This document shows, piece by piece, positions 10,880-23,936 of a stretch of DNA of 64,000 nucleotides (the first letter of the stretch is position 1; every line of letters begins with the position of its first letter). The notes under the pieces are model-generated. The model had not been told where the DNA came from. It worked only from the letters and a program-made list of their open reading frames with translations, and searched no databases. This DNA comes from Alopecurus myosuroides (taxonomy: Eukaryota; Streptophyta; Magnoliopsida; Poales; Poaceae), in NCBI GenBank assembly GCA_028641055.1, contig CM054060.1, forward strand, positions 297,078,462-297,142,461, in the 5' to 3' direction. Both the position numbers and the translations under genes were made by a program.

Positions 10880-11851
10880 ATCGATGTTTGATGTCTTCGA
10901 AACTAGATCTTATTGGCAAAATGGGTTCAGGGAGGAACAACAAAAATATTATAAGGAATAACGCTTGTCACAAAAAGGGATACACTTATGGGAGCGAATT
11001 AATAGATTGCATAACTATGCTAAAAACTTGTGCTCTACTTATAATGTTACTTATTGATTTGGTAAATCTTGTTGCTTTAGGAGGTATAAACACCTCCAAT
11101 TTCAATGTGAGTGTAATGATAATGTTACCATATCTTCTTATGTTAAGGGAAATTATGAACTTCATGATGTGGAACAAATTGAAGAATTTATTGCTTGGAA
11201 AGGTGCATTCAAAATTGCTTATTTGTTTAAAAATAATGATGATGCACCTTATAAATATGAGGCTTATGATATACTTGAAGTTTTCTTTGTTATAAATGCT
11301 CTCAACCAAAGGAAACTAATGCTTTGCAGGAGCCTATGGAAGAGGAAATTGTTGAATCTGAAAGCTCATTGGATGAAAATGAGGAGGAGAGTAATGATCA
11401 AGAGGAGGAAGAATGACCATGCCTACCTCCAAATGATAGTAACTCTTTAACCCATACCTTGTTTTATTACAATCCATGCTACTTTGATAAATCCTATGAT
11501 AATCCTCTATTTATTCCAATTATTGATCTGCATGATAATGAGGAAGTTTGTTTAGAAAACTGATATGATAATGCTCTTGATGATGGTCCTATGTTACTTG
11601 ATGTTATAAATCATAATACTACTGAAAATAGTATTGCTATAATGTGTCCTATACCTTTTATGAGTGATCAATCATCTTGTTTTGCTATTGCAAAAAGTGG
11701 GAAGAAAGAGGAGCTGGTTTTAAATTTTGATCCCACTGTTTTGGAGTTTGATATGAATCGTGTGATTTTAAACCATGACAAACATGTTTTATGTGATAAT
11801 TATGTTGTTGAATTTGTTCATGATGCTACTGGAAATTATTATGAGAGATGA
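10880..11851 (+). pseudogene. Decayed internal protein remnants of element B
   Basis: Fragments in several frames encode an acidic, Asp/Asn/Glu-rich protein. The best piece, 11591-11851, ends DNYVVEFVHDATGNYYER, matching the DSYIVNFIHDATESYYERG stretch encoded by element A (30550-31194). An upstream piece holds WKGAFKIAYLFKNNDDAPYK and a Glu-rich run. Because the same peptide occurs in two separate elements it was probably a real product of the family, but I do not recognise a domain. It is not reverse transcriptase or integrase. Stops and frameshifts make this copy non-functional. Confidence 0.5.
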
Positions 11852-12072
11852 AATTATGGTTGTAGGAATTTTCATGGTAATAAAACCTCGCTCTTTTTGT
11901 TGAAAGTTTTGAAATTGCTCGTGTTCTACCTTCCCATGATTTCTAGTTGAGTTTCTTTAATTTATTTCTGTACAAGATTCATATGAATGGGAAGTGGGTT
12001 AGAGTTAAATTTGTTTTACATTTGCTTCTTGATGCTCTTTTTTTTTCAATTAATATTTCTCATGTGAGCATC

Positions 12073-13683
12073 TGATACGTCCATAACGTATCTATAATTT
12101 TAGATTGTTTGATGCTACTATTATGCTTTTGACACTTTTTTATATATAAAGTTTATGATTTATTTGGACTAACATATTAATAGTTTCAAGAGTGCACAAT
12201 GTTCTTGTTTTACTCTTTGATGTGTATGAATTAACAAGAAAACACAAAAGGAGACTTGTTGGAAAAGGACTCTGACTTTCCTGAAATCTGGCCACCAACA
12301 GTTTTTAGAGATCATCCGTTTTACCCCCAAATACAACGTCAAATGAAGATACAATTACCTACAAAGTGGTTGGCCATTTCCATACCTTTCATTTAAACCC
12401 AAGAACAGCCCAATCCAAGTTCGTATGCGACCTGTGGACCCATTTTACTGGAGGATATATATCTCATTACGGGATTACGGGAATCGATGACGGGATTGAG
12501 TCCAACTCTTACAATATTTGATGGATTCAGCCAAGCCACGATTTTGGGGATGAGAGGGGTCCCTAGGAAGGTTCTAGAGGTTTCCAAGAGCCTTTGGATC
12601 AAGGGGCCGTCCATCGGAGGGCCGGGGAGCATTGTCCCATCACGTATAAGGAGAGGAAAGCCCTAATTCTTGGGCAGCCACCAAAAGCCACGAATTTTGC
12701 CTCCCCCATGATCTCATCTGTATGGGGGAGGGCTCATCTACAGCACCAAGAAGCCATGGAGAAAGGGGCTAAGGGCCAGAGCGCCCCCATGATGGCCGGT
12801 CGGCGCAGGAGGAGCCCCTGCGCCGCCGCCGGCGCCGCCTTGCACCTCACGTGTTGCCCCTTCTCCATCCTCTCCACCATGATGCCGCCTTCACAAACAA
12901 CTCCATAATCATATCCTCCTTGTATTCAGTGGTTCATCCTCCCACAAATCTCTGTACCGTCCTATGTAAACATGGTATTTGATGCTATAATATTTATCCT
13001 ATGATCTATGTCATGTTTGTGTAGTTTATTTGTCTTTTGATTGCTTGGTTGAATGTCTTTGGTTCATTAGAGTTGTATGTTGATATGGTACTGTACTTTG
13101 GTGTCCATTATATTTGTGCGCTATTGGATCAACACCATAGTGTTAGTAGTATGTGCAAAGTTAGGGGCGTAATTCTGCCGGAGTGACAGAAACTTAAGGA
13201 CTCAAACCGGTTAGTTGCATGTATGGGAGTAAAAGGACCATTAACTTAAGGCTATGGTTGAGTATTTTTACTGCAATCATTGGATAGTGAGATCTTGTTA
13301 GCTTTGCCTCTCCCACATAGAAAACTGCATCGAAGACAATGAAGCCGATATCTTCACTAGTTAATCTTGGACAAAGCCACCACAATTACGACCATGTTTT
13401 CACACTCATGGTATTGTTAGTTTATGGTTACTTAGTATATTTTATTGCTTCCGCACTAACATTTACTTTCTTGTATTTATTATCTTGCAAAACTATCTCT
13501 CATACCCGTATTATTTCTCTAGTTTTATTTCCTAGATAATGCAAACGTTTAGTGTGTGTAGAGTTGTATCATTGGTTGATTGAACTTGAGAGAATATTTA
13601 TCCTACCTTTATCTCCTTGTTGGGTTCGACACTCTTACTTATCGAAAAGGCTACACACGATCCCCTATACTTGTGGGATATCA
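12073..13683 (+). repeat. 5' LTR of element C
   Basis: Begins TGATACGTCC and ends GGGATATCA. It matches 17895-19566, except that about 60 bases near 13270 present in the 3' LTR are missing here, which explains the length difference (1611 against 1672 bp). Confidence 0.9.
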
Positions 13684-13693
13684 AGACCTTTTC

Positions 13694-13711
13694 TGGCGCC
13701 GTTGCCGGGGA
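13694..13711 (+). other. Primer-binding site of element C (tRNA-Asp)
   Basis: TGGCGCCGTTGCCGGGGA, ten bases after the 5' LTR, is an exact complement of the plant tRNA-Asp acceptor end. Confidence 0.85.
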
Positions 13712-16700
13712 GCAATACCGTGGGGTGAATGTTCTTGTGTGCACTTGTTTGCTTTGTCTCTAAGTAATTTTTCTTTAAGTTATAAGTAGTTTTATTTTCC
13801 AGTTTTAAGTTGTTTGCTATCTTTAGTTATGGATAGGGAACACGAATTACAAAAAAAAATTAGTTGTACTTGGTATCTAAAAATGTTTTCAAAAAGGAAA
13901 GTGATTGGAAAGATGAGTAATGGTTAAGTGGGGTCGACCTTGAACACTTGTGTTCATGCCTATGAAACAAAAACAATTCTTTTCATGGAAGCTTTTCAGT
14001 TAAAAACTTGTATATATTGTGTATATATTGTACATATTCCTTTGTACCATAAAAATAAAATGTATAGATAACTTCTAGTTTGTTTATGATGCAAGTTTGC
14101 CACTTTGCTGCGTAGAAACAGATTTATGGGCTCCACCGTAGAAAATTTTAAAAATCACTAGAAAGTGATATTGATAATTTATTGAGTGAAAAGTAATTAT
14201 TATTATATTTCTTTCATTCTAAGTACTTTTTATGATTTGAGGTAAGTAGATAGGTCTAATAATTCGATCTTTACTGACTGATTATGTTTAGACGGATTTC
14301 ATGTGCTTCACTTAAAAAAACGTGATAAATCTCAGAATATTATTTTTACTTGAAAACTTTTGTGCATAAAATAGATATCATTATCTGTCTTTCATTATTT
14401 TTGAGTTTCTTCATTTGAGCTACGTAGATATCTCGTTAACTGTCATCTTTACAGATTGTTCTGTTTTGGCAGATTGTCATGCTTATTTTGTATTGTGCTT
14501 ATACTCAATGTTTATAATCTTTATTTGATTGATAAATGTTATAAATTGGTTAGTATAAAGTAGGTAATCTTAATTTAAACTTGTCAATGCTCGAACATGA
14601 GTGGATTTCATCTAATGAGTACTAACCCTACTAATGATTTTTTGTCAAGTTTTATGTGAATGTAGTATTTAAGATCCAATAGAGATGGTGATACGAGATA
14701 AATGAGAAGAGAAAAATCTCAATCTTGGCAACTCCCGAGTGCACCTCAATTAAATATTCAAGAATATTCAATCATCAAAGCTTGGGATGCCCAAGGCATC
14801 CCTCCTTTTTCCATGCCTAGCTAAAAGACGTTAAGGAAAAGCACTTCTTGGGAGATAACCCATGTTTTATTCCGTTTTCATGTTGTTTTCTTTCAGTTTA
14901 TTTTGTTTTCTTTGAGTCTTGGAAGTTGTTACCTCTGTAGAAACCTCTTCTTATCCTTTTATTTTGTTTTTGTGCCAAGAATAGACTCTAATAGGGAGGA
15001 CGTAAGATTTGGGGAAGTTCCAAAAAAAATATTTCTCTCAGCCAGAACATCGAATTGAGCTGAAATTTTTTGTGCATATGCCCCAGGTTGTTATACAACT
15101 TTCATTGCCTGTGCATGTTTTGATTTGATGAACATAAGATCTTCGAAAAAATCGATATTTACCTACTGTTGTGTTTTGACAGATTTCTGCCAATATTTGC
15201 ATTTGCCTCTTAATGTTTTTCTTTTAGTGTTCTTTTGAGGGGAAGAGATTTAAAAGAAGTTGTGACATTAGCCAATGTTTTAATGGGTGTTAGACTTGTG
15301 TTGAAACTGAAATAAAGTGGATTTACTATTTTGGTTACACTAACGTTGGTAATGAACATTGTCTGAAGTTTTGTATGGAGTGAGTTTTCAAGTGTAGGGA
15401 GAGAAGAATGATACGAGAAGATGAAGAATGGACAAAAGCTCAAGCTTGGGGATGACCATGTCACCCCAGGATATATCCAAGAATTACAAGCGTCAAAGCT
15501 TGGGGATGCCCATGGCATCCCCTTCGTCATCAACAAAAATATCAGGTCCTCTTTCAAGACACTATATTTTTATTGCTTCATATACTATGTGTTATTCTTG
15601 GAGCGTCATTTATTTTTGTTTTCAGTTTTGTTTTGTTTCCATTGATGTAGCTAGAATTTTTAGATCTTATTTATCCTCTGGTCTCTTAGTTTATCAAAAA
15701 TAAAGTACCAAGTTTTACCCATTTGGCTTAGTTCATACATATGTTAAAAAATGGCTTTTCTGTTTTCAGCATCTACTGCCCACTGCGCGATTTTTTATAT
15801 TTTACCCGAAAATCGAAAAGTCACGAAATTTTTAGAGATTATGTATCACCTAATCCTCTACATGCGCGAAAATTGGCAAAAATTTCTGACATTTTTAAGT
15901 GCGCCTAAAAATTACGTTTTCCAGCTGTTGTTTTTCTGAACAGATTCTGACTTTTGTTGCAAGAGTGACCTCTTTTACGTTTTCATTTGAGTCCTTTTGG
16001 GTCTTACCTTTTATTTAGAAGTTGGCCACTTGAGCAACCTTTATGTAACTCTAAAACAAAATTTTATTTGTTTTAATAGCAGCACTTTGGAAATATTATC
16101 TATTGCACTAATGTCTAACCGCAGAAAAGAAGGGGAAAGTTTTTGTGTTGAATTTTTTTCACAGAGAATGAAGGAACACCAAACAGAGAAATATTAAAGA
16201 ATGGCAAAAGTCATAAGCTTGGGTATGTCTCCGCATCCCTCTTCATCAATAACCCCTCGGTTTGCAAACCTTTAAACTTTGTTTTTCGAGCAACATAGAA
16301 ACTTGAATAAACTTGGAGCGTCTGTATCTTACTATTTATTTGTCTTAGCATCAAAGAACGGTTATATCAATAAATTGATCGTCATATCTTTTATTTATCT
16401 CCTTTTTAGAGAGGTGGTTCAAAGTTTAGTAAACTTAAAAATGATGTGCAAATGATATTGTTTAGTAGTTTATGTTTTCTTATGGTTAGTTTCAACTTGC
16501 TAATAGTGTATATTATGTCATTTTGATCTTAACATGCATTGTCCTATTCATAGTAGGGTATGGCATTGTGGTATCCTCCTCTGTTTGTTTCATTTTAATC
16601 GACTTGGCATATGCTCACGCATGCTAAGACTAAAAATAAAAAGTCAATAAGCCTCGATGATTTATTTTGCCTCAGAGTTCTAGTATCAATTTTATGCCTC

Positions 16701-17868
16701 AGTTAATTTTACTTTGTCGCAAACATGATTATGGTAATTATTGCTCTCTTGATTGTCCCTTCCCAGTCTATTGCTAGACTTCACTTGCACTGAGTATGAG
16801 CTCTACTCGTGCCTCCAAATCCCTGAAAACCAAGTTATTCCACAGAGTCCACTATAAACTCCCATGTGGTATTTAACTGTCACTCCAAAGTGAATTGCTC
16901 ATGTGCTATCTTTAAAACTTTCAAAATTACTCATGTTTTGTGTTTCATTTTTTCTCATGAGGACGTAAATAGAGAATCTTTATCTCACTTTTTGATTGGA
17001 TTTCACACCCTGGACTAGCGGCTTCATCCGCTTATCCAATTGATAGAAGAGCTGGCAGCGGGGTGCCCAACCCCAAATTAATGCAAACAAATTCTCTTCA
17101 CTATTTTTGCCCCTGATTTATCACTCAAAGCATAATTGTGTACACAAAAGAGAAAGAGGGATGACCTTCTACCAAGATGTGTCCTTCATATGGGAGCCGC
17201 TCTTGTGAAATCTAGTTGGCTTGTGACGTATTGTATTTTCTATTTACCATTCGTTGACACTAGCATACACCTCTCTTAAAATATAGACACTCCTCCATGG
17301 TATGTGATTGTTGGCAGGCACGCGAGGATTCGCTTAGCCATGGTTTGTGTAAGATGGATGGGAGGAGTGTCAAACTTTTAATACCTCTGTTTAATAAAAT
17401 AAAAGCTCTAGCATATGAGTGATCCCTGCTTCCCTCCGCGAAGGGCCTTTCTTTTACTTTTATGTTGAGTCTCCACCATATTCTTTGATCACCTTTTTGA
17501 GAGCATAATTGTCATTCTTAGTGTGATGTGTTTGTCCCAAAGCACGGTTAATTGTGGTATAACTTTGATGCTTGTATCTTTGATATTTTTACTCCTAGTC
17601 TTCTCTTGAACTTCAGAGGTGCCCTGGCATTTTTGTTTTCCTCCACAATTAAGGGCAAGCGAGCTACCCCTCTACCATGCTTTATTATGATCATTACAAT
17701 CTTGTTGATATTTATAAATTTCATGTTATGATCTCTTAGTTCATTGATACTTTTCATTAGGTAACATGATTGCTAAGTTTTACTATCCATACATCATGCA
17801 ATTGTTAAGGACCTGATCATAGCATTTACAATCAAAAATTACTTTATTATCATTTACCTACTCAAGGA
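13712..17868 (+). other. Non-coding internal region of element C
   Basis: About 4.2 kb with no supported coding sequence. It has hairpin-forming repeats at 14784-14802, 15448-15467 and 15502-15522 and several blocks shared with the internal regions of A and B, for example AAGCACTTCTTGGGAGATAA near 14839. It behaves like the structural RNA of a large retrotransposon derivative (LARD). Confidence 0.6.
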
Positions 17869-17894
17869 CGAGCAGGAATTAAGCTTGGGTATGT
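17869..17894 (+). other. Polypurine-tract region of element C
   Basis: Purine-rich sequence ending GGAATTAAGCTTGGGTATGT directly abuts the 3' LTR. The same block (GGAACTAAGCTTGGGGATG) stands before the 3' LTRs of A and B, in the position where plus-strand DNA synthesis is primed. Confidence 0.6.
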
Positions 17895-19566
17895 TGATAC
17901 GTCCATAATGTATCTATAATTTTTGATTGTTTCATGCTAATATTATGCTTTTGACACTTGTTTTTATATAAAGTTTATGATTTATTTGGACTAACCTATT
18001 AATAATTGCAAGAGTTCACAATGTTCTTGTTTTACTCTTTGATGTGTAGGAATTAACAAGAAAACACAAAAGGAGACTTGTTGGAAAAGGACTGACTTTT
18101 CTGAAATCTGTCCACCAACAGTTTTTAGAGATCATCAGTTTTACCCCCAAATACAACGTCAACTGAAGATCAAATTGCCTACAAAGTTGTTGACCATTTC
18201 CATACCTTTCATCTAAGCCCAAGAAAATCCCAATCCTAGTTCCTATGCGACCTGTGAACCCATTTTACTGGAGGATATATATCTCATTACGGGATTACGG
18301 GAATCGATGATGGGATTGAGTCCAACTCTTACCATATTTGATGAATTCGGCCAAGCCACTACTTTGGGGCTGAGAGGGGTCCCTAGGAAGGTTCTAGAGG
18401 TTCCCAAGAGACTTTGGATCAAGGGGCCATCCATCGGAGGGCCGGGGAGCATTGTCCCATCAGATATAAGGAGAGGAAAACCCTAATTCTTGTGCAGCCA
18501 CCAAAAGTAACGGATTTTGCCTCCCCCATGGTCTCATCTCCATGGGGTAGGGCTCATCTACAGCACCAAGAAGCCATGGAGTATGGGGGCTAAGGGGTGG
18601 CACTCCTCCATGATGGCCGGCGGCGCAGGAGGAGCCCCCTGCGCCGCCGACGGCCGCCGGCACCGCCCTGCACCTCACGTGTTCACCCTTCTCCATCCTC
18701 TCCGCCATGATGCCGCCTTCACCAACACCTCCATAATCATCTCCTCCTTGTATTAAGTGGTTTATCCTCCCACAAACTTCTGTACCGTTCTATGTAAACA
18801 TGGTGTTTGATGCTATAATATTTATCCTATGATCTATGTCATTTTATGTAGTTTATTTGTCTTTTGATTGCTTGGTTGAATGTCTTTGGTTCATTAGAGT
18901 TGTATGTTGATATGGTATTGTCCTTTGGTGTCCATTATATTTGTGCGCGCTTGGATCAACACCATAGGGTTAGTAGTACGTGCAAAGGAAGGGGCGTAGT
19001 TCTGCCGGAGTGACAGAAACCTAAGGACTCAAACCGGTTAGTTGCACGTATGGGAGTAAGAGGACCATTAACTTAAGGCTATGGTTTGGTATTTTTACCT
19101 TAATTTATCTTCTAGTAGTTACGGATGTTTGCTAGAGTTCCAATCATAAGTACCTGCAACCATTTGATAGTGAGATCTTGTTAGCTTTGCCTCTCCCACA
19201 TAGAAAACTGCATCGAAGACAATGAACCCGGTATCTTCACCAATTAATCTTGATCAAAGCCACCACAATTATGACCACTTTTCCACACTCATGGTACTGT
19301 TAGTTTGTGGTTACTTAGTATATTTTATTTCTGCAGCACTAACATTTACTTTCTTGTATTTATTATCTTGCAAAGCTATCTCTCACACCCGTATTATTGC
19401 TCTAGTTTTATTTCCTAGATAATGCAAACGTTTAGTGTGTGTAGAGTTGTATCAGTGGTTGATTTAACTTAAGAGAATATTTATCCTACCTTTAGCTCCT
19501 CGTTGGGTTAGACACTCTTACTTATCGAAAAGGCTACACACGATCCCCTATACTTGTGGGATATCA
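17895..19566 (+). repeat. 3' LTR of element C
   Basis: 1672-bp direct repeat of 12073-13683, TG...CA ends, followed by the target duplication GCATC. Confidence 0.9.
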
Positions 19567-20518
19567 GCATCTTCTCAAATTATTAGGCCTAATTAAAAGG
19601 CGTTAAAGAAAAGCACTTCTTCGGAGATAACCCATGGTTTTATTTTTGCTTTGTTTTTCTCTGTTTTCTTGGAGTCAAGGGTATGTATACTTCCGCGGAA
19701 ACTCCTTTGTATCTTTATTTTCATGTATTAGTTGTGCCAAGTAAAGTTTCTGACAAAAGTTGGAGGTTGTTTTGGGATTTCTGCGGAGGAAAAAGATTTC
19801 TACTCTCCACCGTAAAATATTGCGAAGTATACAGAAAGATCAGAATGACCTGGAATCTTTTATGCTTATTCCTTAGATAATACCGCAATTTTTCGTTCTT
19901 TAAGTTTTTTGATTTGATCAGTGTAAGTGTCCCAAAAAAATTAGTCTTTACAGACTATTCTGGTTTTGGCAAATTCTGCCATTTTTCTTGCATTTGCTCT
20001 TTTACGATGTCAAGTGGATTTCTTTGCTTCACGAAACATAAGTGGCTATAGCTAATGTTTAAAAGTATCAATACAACTTGTTCCCATACAGAACTCATGG
20101 ATTTTTTATTGTTGCACTAACCCGCTAATGTGAATTACTCTTTGAGTGTGGTGTGAAGGAAGTTTTCAAGGGTCAAAAGAAGAGGTGATATATGTGATCA
20201 AGAAGATTGCAAGGTCAAAGCTTAGGGATGCCCCCGTGGTTCATCCCAGAAAATATTAACAAGACTCAAGCATCTAATCTTGGGGATGCCCAAGGCATCC
20301 CTTTCTTCATCAACCATTTATCAGGTCACTTCTAGTGAAACTATATTTTTATTCGGTCACATCATAGGAAATTTACTTGGAGTGTCTGTTATTTTTAGTT
20401 TTTTTCTTGCTTAAATAATATAATTGGAACCTAGCATCCTTGTTTGGGAGAGATACACGCTCCTCTTTTTCGTTCGAATACTCGTTATGCTTGTATTCTT
20501 AGTTTTTCTTCTAGCTGT
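19567..20518 (+). other. Element B internal DNA between C and D
   Basis: Resumes B after the C insertion. It matches the internal region of A (minus strand, about 29750-30545), including the block around AAAGCACTTCTTCGGAGATA and the paired hairpin sites at 20225-20247 and 20282-20301. No coding sequence was seen. Confidence 0.6.
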
Positions 20519-22342
20519 TGAAAGTGCATGGTGCCCCATATGTGGTTTTGGTAATTACTGACAATCCCTATGGACTAATGTTTGCATTGAGTTATCCTTG
20601 TAGTTCTTGTTCATAGGAAATAATGGAGTTCATTTGTTGAACTCTATTAACTTCCTTGATGGCCATTGTTATATTCAAGGATTTATATGAAGAATGGTCA
20701 TGGTTTGAGTTGAGGTTATTGCTAGTGTGTCTTGAAGAAAAGTATTATGTTATCCTTCATGGTTATCTTCAAGACATCATCATTTGAAGTGAGAAGAAAA
20801 GATACAAGGTTGATCAAGCTAGTGATCAACACACAAAGCTACACGATGTACCGAGTGGGATTGTGTATCTCATGGTATGGTAAGAAATTGTCAATATAGC
20901 TTTGTGATCTAACCCATATATGTGTGTGTGGCATCTCTATGTGTGGTTAGGTATCTTTCCATGGGCATGAACAAAAAGGTAGATTTCATATAGCCCATGG
21001 TCTATGTCATCGTCGAGCGATGTTCGTCACCTAGCTTGACGTGGAAGCTCAAGTGAAGCATATAGAAGAAATCCTATGCTTGAATCTTTCCACCCATATG
21101 GATATTATGGTCATGTGAAGATATTCATGTCATAAGCTCTCTCATATTAGCTTATGGGGGAGCAATTCACAATCTTCACGAAGCGAAGCGCAATCAAGAA
21201 AGGTGGTCCAACTTGAGGTGATTAAGATCGCCATCATCTAGCTCAATTGGATTGCGCAAGGCAAAGGTATGACTTATATAGAGTTTCTATTTTACCGGTC
21301 TCATTATGCTAGTTGGGAGACCGGATTATAGGATAGATAACCGTACTATCAAGAGGGGCTCTTGAATGCATATCTTGATCGTATCTATCGTAGAGAGCTC
21401 AAACCTTTGCATACTTGACATCATCCTTCTTGGTTCTTATTTGGGTTTTCTCCAAGTAAGGTTTTAGAGCTTGTCATGTTCTTCATGTCAAGCTCAAGTT
21501 CATCAAAAATGGATTTCGTATGAAAAACTTATCGCATTTTTGTTGTTGGAGGTTTCTACCGGTTGTCCTTTATTGATAGGCAAAACCTTTCATCATTTGG
21601 TTTTATATTCCCATTTGTACTATGATGTTTCTCTGCATATTCTTGTAGTGCTCGTCGTTGCGATTTCAACGAGCCCAAGAACATCGAAAACGGAGTCCGG
21701 ATGCAAAAGTTACGACCGTTTTCGTATAGGGTGTTCTGCAGTTTTTCCACCAGCGGAGGCTCCGGTGGTAGCTCCGCCGGAAACCCCTTCGGGTTGATGT
21801 TGGCGGAACCTCCGGTGAAACCACCGGAGGCTCCGGTGGTTGGGGCATTTTTTCAGCCATTTTGATGTCCTAACTCATCCGGGGGGCGGAGGTTCCGGTG
21901 GTTTCACCGGAGGTTCCGCCCCTGCGCGAATTTTCCTCCAACGGTTGGATATTTGGGTGACCTATTTAAGGGGCCTTATTCCCCAATGGTTCCCCAACCT
22001 TTTGGGCAAGTTTGACCTCCATTGTTTACCTCCAAAAGCTTGCTATCTCTCAATCCTTCCAATGATTCTTGCTTCCACTTGAGGGAAAAGAGAGAGGAGA
22101 TCTAGATCTACAACTTCACCAATCAATCCGTCGTCTTTGTGAGGGGAATCTACACTGGTAGAAAAAAGGCCTTCGGTATGCCAGCATCAGTCCCCAAGCG
22201 TCGCGCACCGTGACCAATAAGTCTTTAGTCCCGGGTCGGGAGGAGACCCGCGACAGAAGGTCAGACGTCGCGGGTTGGGAAGCGCGTTGCGACGCGTGGA
22301 GGGAATTAATTCCGGTTGACCTGGCCGCCCGGGACTATTGGT

Positions 22343-22422
22343 CCTTTATTCCCCGTTCCCGTGGCCAACCGGGACCAATGGCCCTTTATTCCCCGTGCCC
22401 GTGGCCAACCGGGACTAAACAT
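22343..22422 (+). repeat. Subterminal tandem repeat of CACTA element E
   Basis: About two copies of a 42-base unit containing TTTATTCCCCG, CCCGTGGCCAACCGGGAC and a short tail. Subterminal repeats are where CACTA transposase binds in studied elements such as En/Spm; binding here is inferred. Confidence 0.6.
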
Positions 22423-22487
22423 CAAGCGTCTCGCCTCCCCCGCGGCGGTTTTTATTTCGCAAGCGAGGCAGAAGGGCGCCATTCCAC

Positions 22488-22550
22488 TGCTCGCTCTCTG
22501 TTCTTCCTCTCGCTCTCTGTTCTTCCTCTCTCGCTCTCTGTTCTTTTCGA
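22488..22550 (+). repeat. CT-rich tandem repeat before the exonuclease start
   Basis: Three imperfect copies of CGCTCTCTGTTCTTCCTCT-like sequence end about 20 bases before the ATG at 22570. A pyrimidine-rich leader of this kind would suit a plant 5' UTR. Confidence 0.6.
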
Positions 22551-22569
22551 TTCAAGCACACGCACGCAA

Positions 22570-23288
22570 ATGGCTGAAGTTTGGACGCAATACAATGGTT
22601 CCACACCGTGCGGCAAGGATTTGGACGTGCTCTTCACCAACAGTACCGCGAGGCTGCATGAAGCTCTAGGTCATTTGGCCGATCTCTATTTTGCAGCTCC
22701 CGAAGAACACCGGTTCTTTGGGCTCGATCTGGAGTACACAGCGAATCAGAAGGATGTTGCCGTCATCCAGATATCGTTCAAGCAGTCGGTGTTGGTCTTC
22801 CAATGGTCAAGGTAGAAGCTATATATATAGCACACGTGTACAATCTTGCATGCATCTTCGAGTTTTTTTGTTGCATGTGAACAATACGTGTGTTGCAACA
22901 TATCTAACACATATCCTATTTTTGTTGTTACAGTAGTTCAAAGCATTGCCCGGACCTTGTTGATTTTCTTGTCAACTCGGGGTTTGACTTTTGCAGCGTT
23001 GACATCACGCAAGACCGTGTGAAGTTGATGCGCATCGGTATTATGATACCTGAAGATCACTACGTTGATCTTCAGAATCTTATCCAGTTGACCGGGCCAA
23101 AGACCGGGATGGCTGTCATGGCAAGCACCTTCATCCACCAGGGCTATCAAAGGATGAAGACTGATTTCCGCCGGGAGAATCACTTCTATTGGGAGGAGAC
23201 CCCATTGCGCATGACGAACCTCAAGTATGCGGCCATAGATGCATATGTCGCGTACGAGTTGTTCCGCATCTACTCGGCGGGGCCATAG
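22570..23288 (+). CDS. DEDDy 3'-5' exonuclease (Werner-exonuclease-like), two exons, within CACTA element E
   Basis: Exon 1 is 22570-22811 and exon 2 is 22934-23288. The intron starts GTAGAAG and ends TTGTTACAG; joining restores one 198-residue frame that would otherwise stop at 22813. Acidic residues of the DnaQ-like fold are in place: motif I GLDLEY (D53, E55), motif II ITQDRVKL (D108) and motif III YAAIDAY (Y179, D183), a DEDDy arrangement. The family removes nucleotides from 3' ends using two metal ions. The protein is short and lacks a helicase, like plant WEX-type proteins. The frame is open upstream to 22210, but that part is transposon subterminal sequence and is probably untranslated. 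No frameshift or stop was seen, so activity is plausible but unproven. Confidence 0.82.
22812..22933 (+). other. Predicted intron of the exonuclease gene, with a tandem acceptor
   Basis: A 122-base GT-AG intron, T-rich toward its 3' end. The acceptor reads CAGTAG, a NAGNAG tandem site: use of the second AG (ending 22936) would remove one serine and keep the frame. Confidence 0.7.
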
Positions 23289-23369
23289 ATGATGTATGCA
23301 TGCGTTCGATATCTATGTGCATGTAATGGGTATCTAATTAGTAGTATATATATGTAATGGATATCTTTT

Positions 23370-23480
23370 GTGATCGACTCTATATATATATATATGTTAT
23401 GAAATGTGATCGACTCTATGTTTGTGTTATGTGTGATCGACTCTATGTTTGTGTTATGTGTGATCGACTCTATGCATGTA
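23370..23480 (+). repeat. Short tandem repeat after the exonuclease gene
   Basis: About four copies of a unit built on GTGATCGACTCTATG and a TGTGTTATGT-like spacer, with an AT microsatellite in the first copy. Confidence 0.8.
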
Positions 23481-23515
23481 ATGAATATTGTTTGTATTAT
23501 TGTTCTTTATTTTTG

Positions 23516-23782
23516 ATATATTTTTTCATTTTAAGATTTTAAAATGAATTAGTATTATTTTTCTTCATTTTTTGATATATTATTTGTATTTTTAAGATTT
23601 TAAAATGAATTAGTATTATTGTTCTTAATTTTTGATATATAATTTGTATTTTAAGATTTTAAAATGAATTAGTATTATTGTTCTTCATTTTTGATATATT
23701 ATTTGTATTTTTAAGATTTTAAAATGAATTAGTTCTATTTTTCTCAATTTTTGGATATATTATTTGTATTTTTAGAAATAAT
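23516..23782 (+). repeat. 59-60-bp AT-rich tandem repeat
   Basis: Four and a fraction near-identical units, each containing AAGATTTTAAAATGAATTAG followed by a TATTATT-GTTCTTCATTTTTGA-like spacer. It lies in the 3' half of element E. Confidence 0.85.
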
Positions 23783-23936
23783 ACAAATTAAAAGTTAATG
23801 TTTATTTATTTAATCAAAATTATTAATTACATCATTACTTTTGTTTATTAAAAGATTTATTTGAAATTCAAACAATAAAGAAATGTGGCTTCGGCCAACA
23901 TGTTAATAAGATTGATATGATACTACTATCATATAC

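Larger units (their letters stand above)
12073..19566 (+). mobile_element. Element C: complete non-autonomous gypsy-like LTR retrotransposon inside B
   Basis: Two direct LTRs, a perfect tRNA-Asp-type primer-binding site and a perfect 5-bp target duplication GCATC (12068-12072 and 19567-19571) define a 7494-bp element. The internal region (13684-17894) is about 4.2 kb, AT-rich and without any frame showing gag, protease, reverse transcriptase or integrase motifs, so it must have been mobilised in trans. It carries three hairpin-forming GGGATGCC...GGCATCCC sites, two of which are also found in A and B. It is younger than B, whose internal region it interrupts. Confidence 0.9.

Noticed and set aside
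22210..22569. 120-codon N-terminal extension of the exonuclease
   Set aside because: It translates transposon subterminal repeats and the CT-rich leader. The exonuclease fold begins after the ATG at 22570.
23370..23480. CRISPR-like array
   Set aside because: The repeats are contiguous short tandem units without unique spacers, in a plant transposon.
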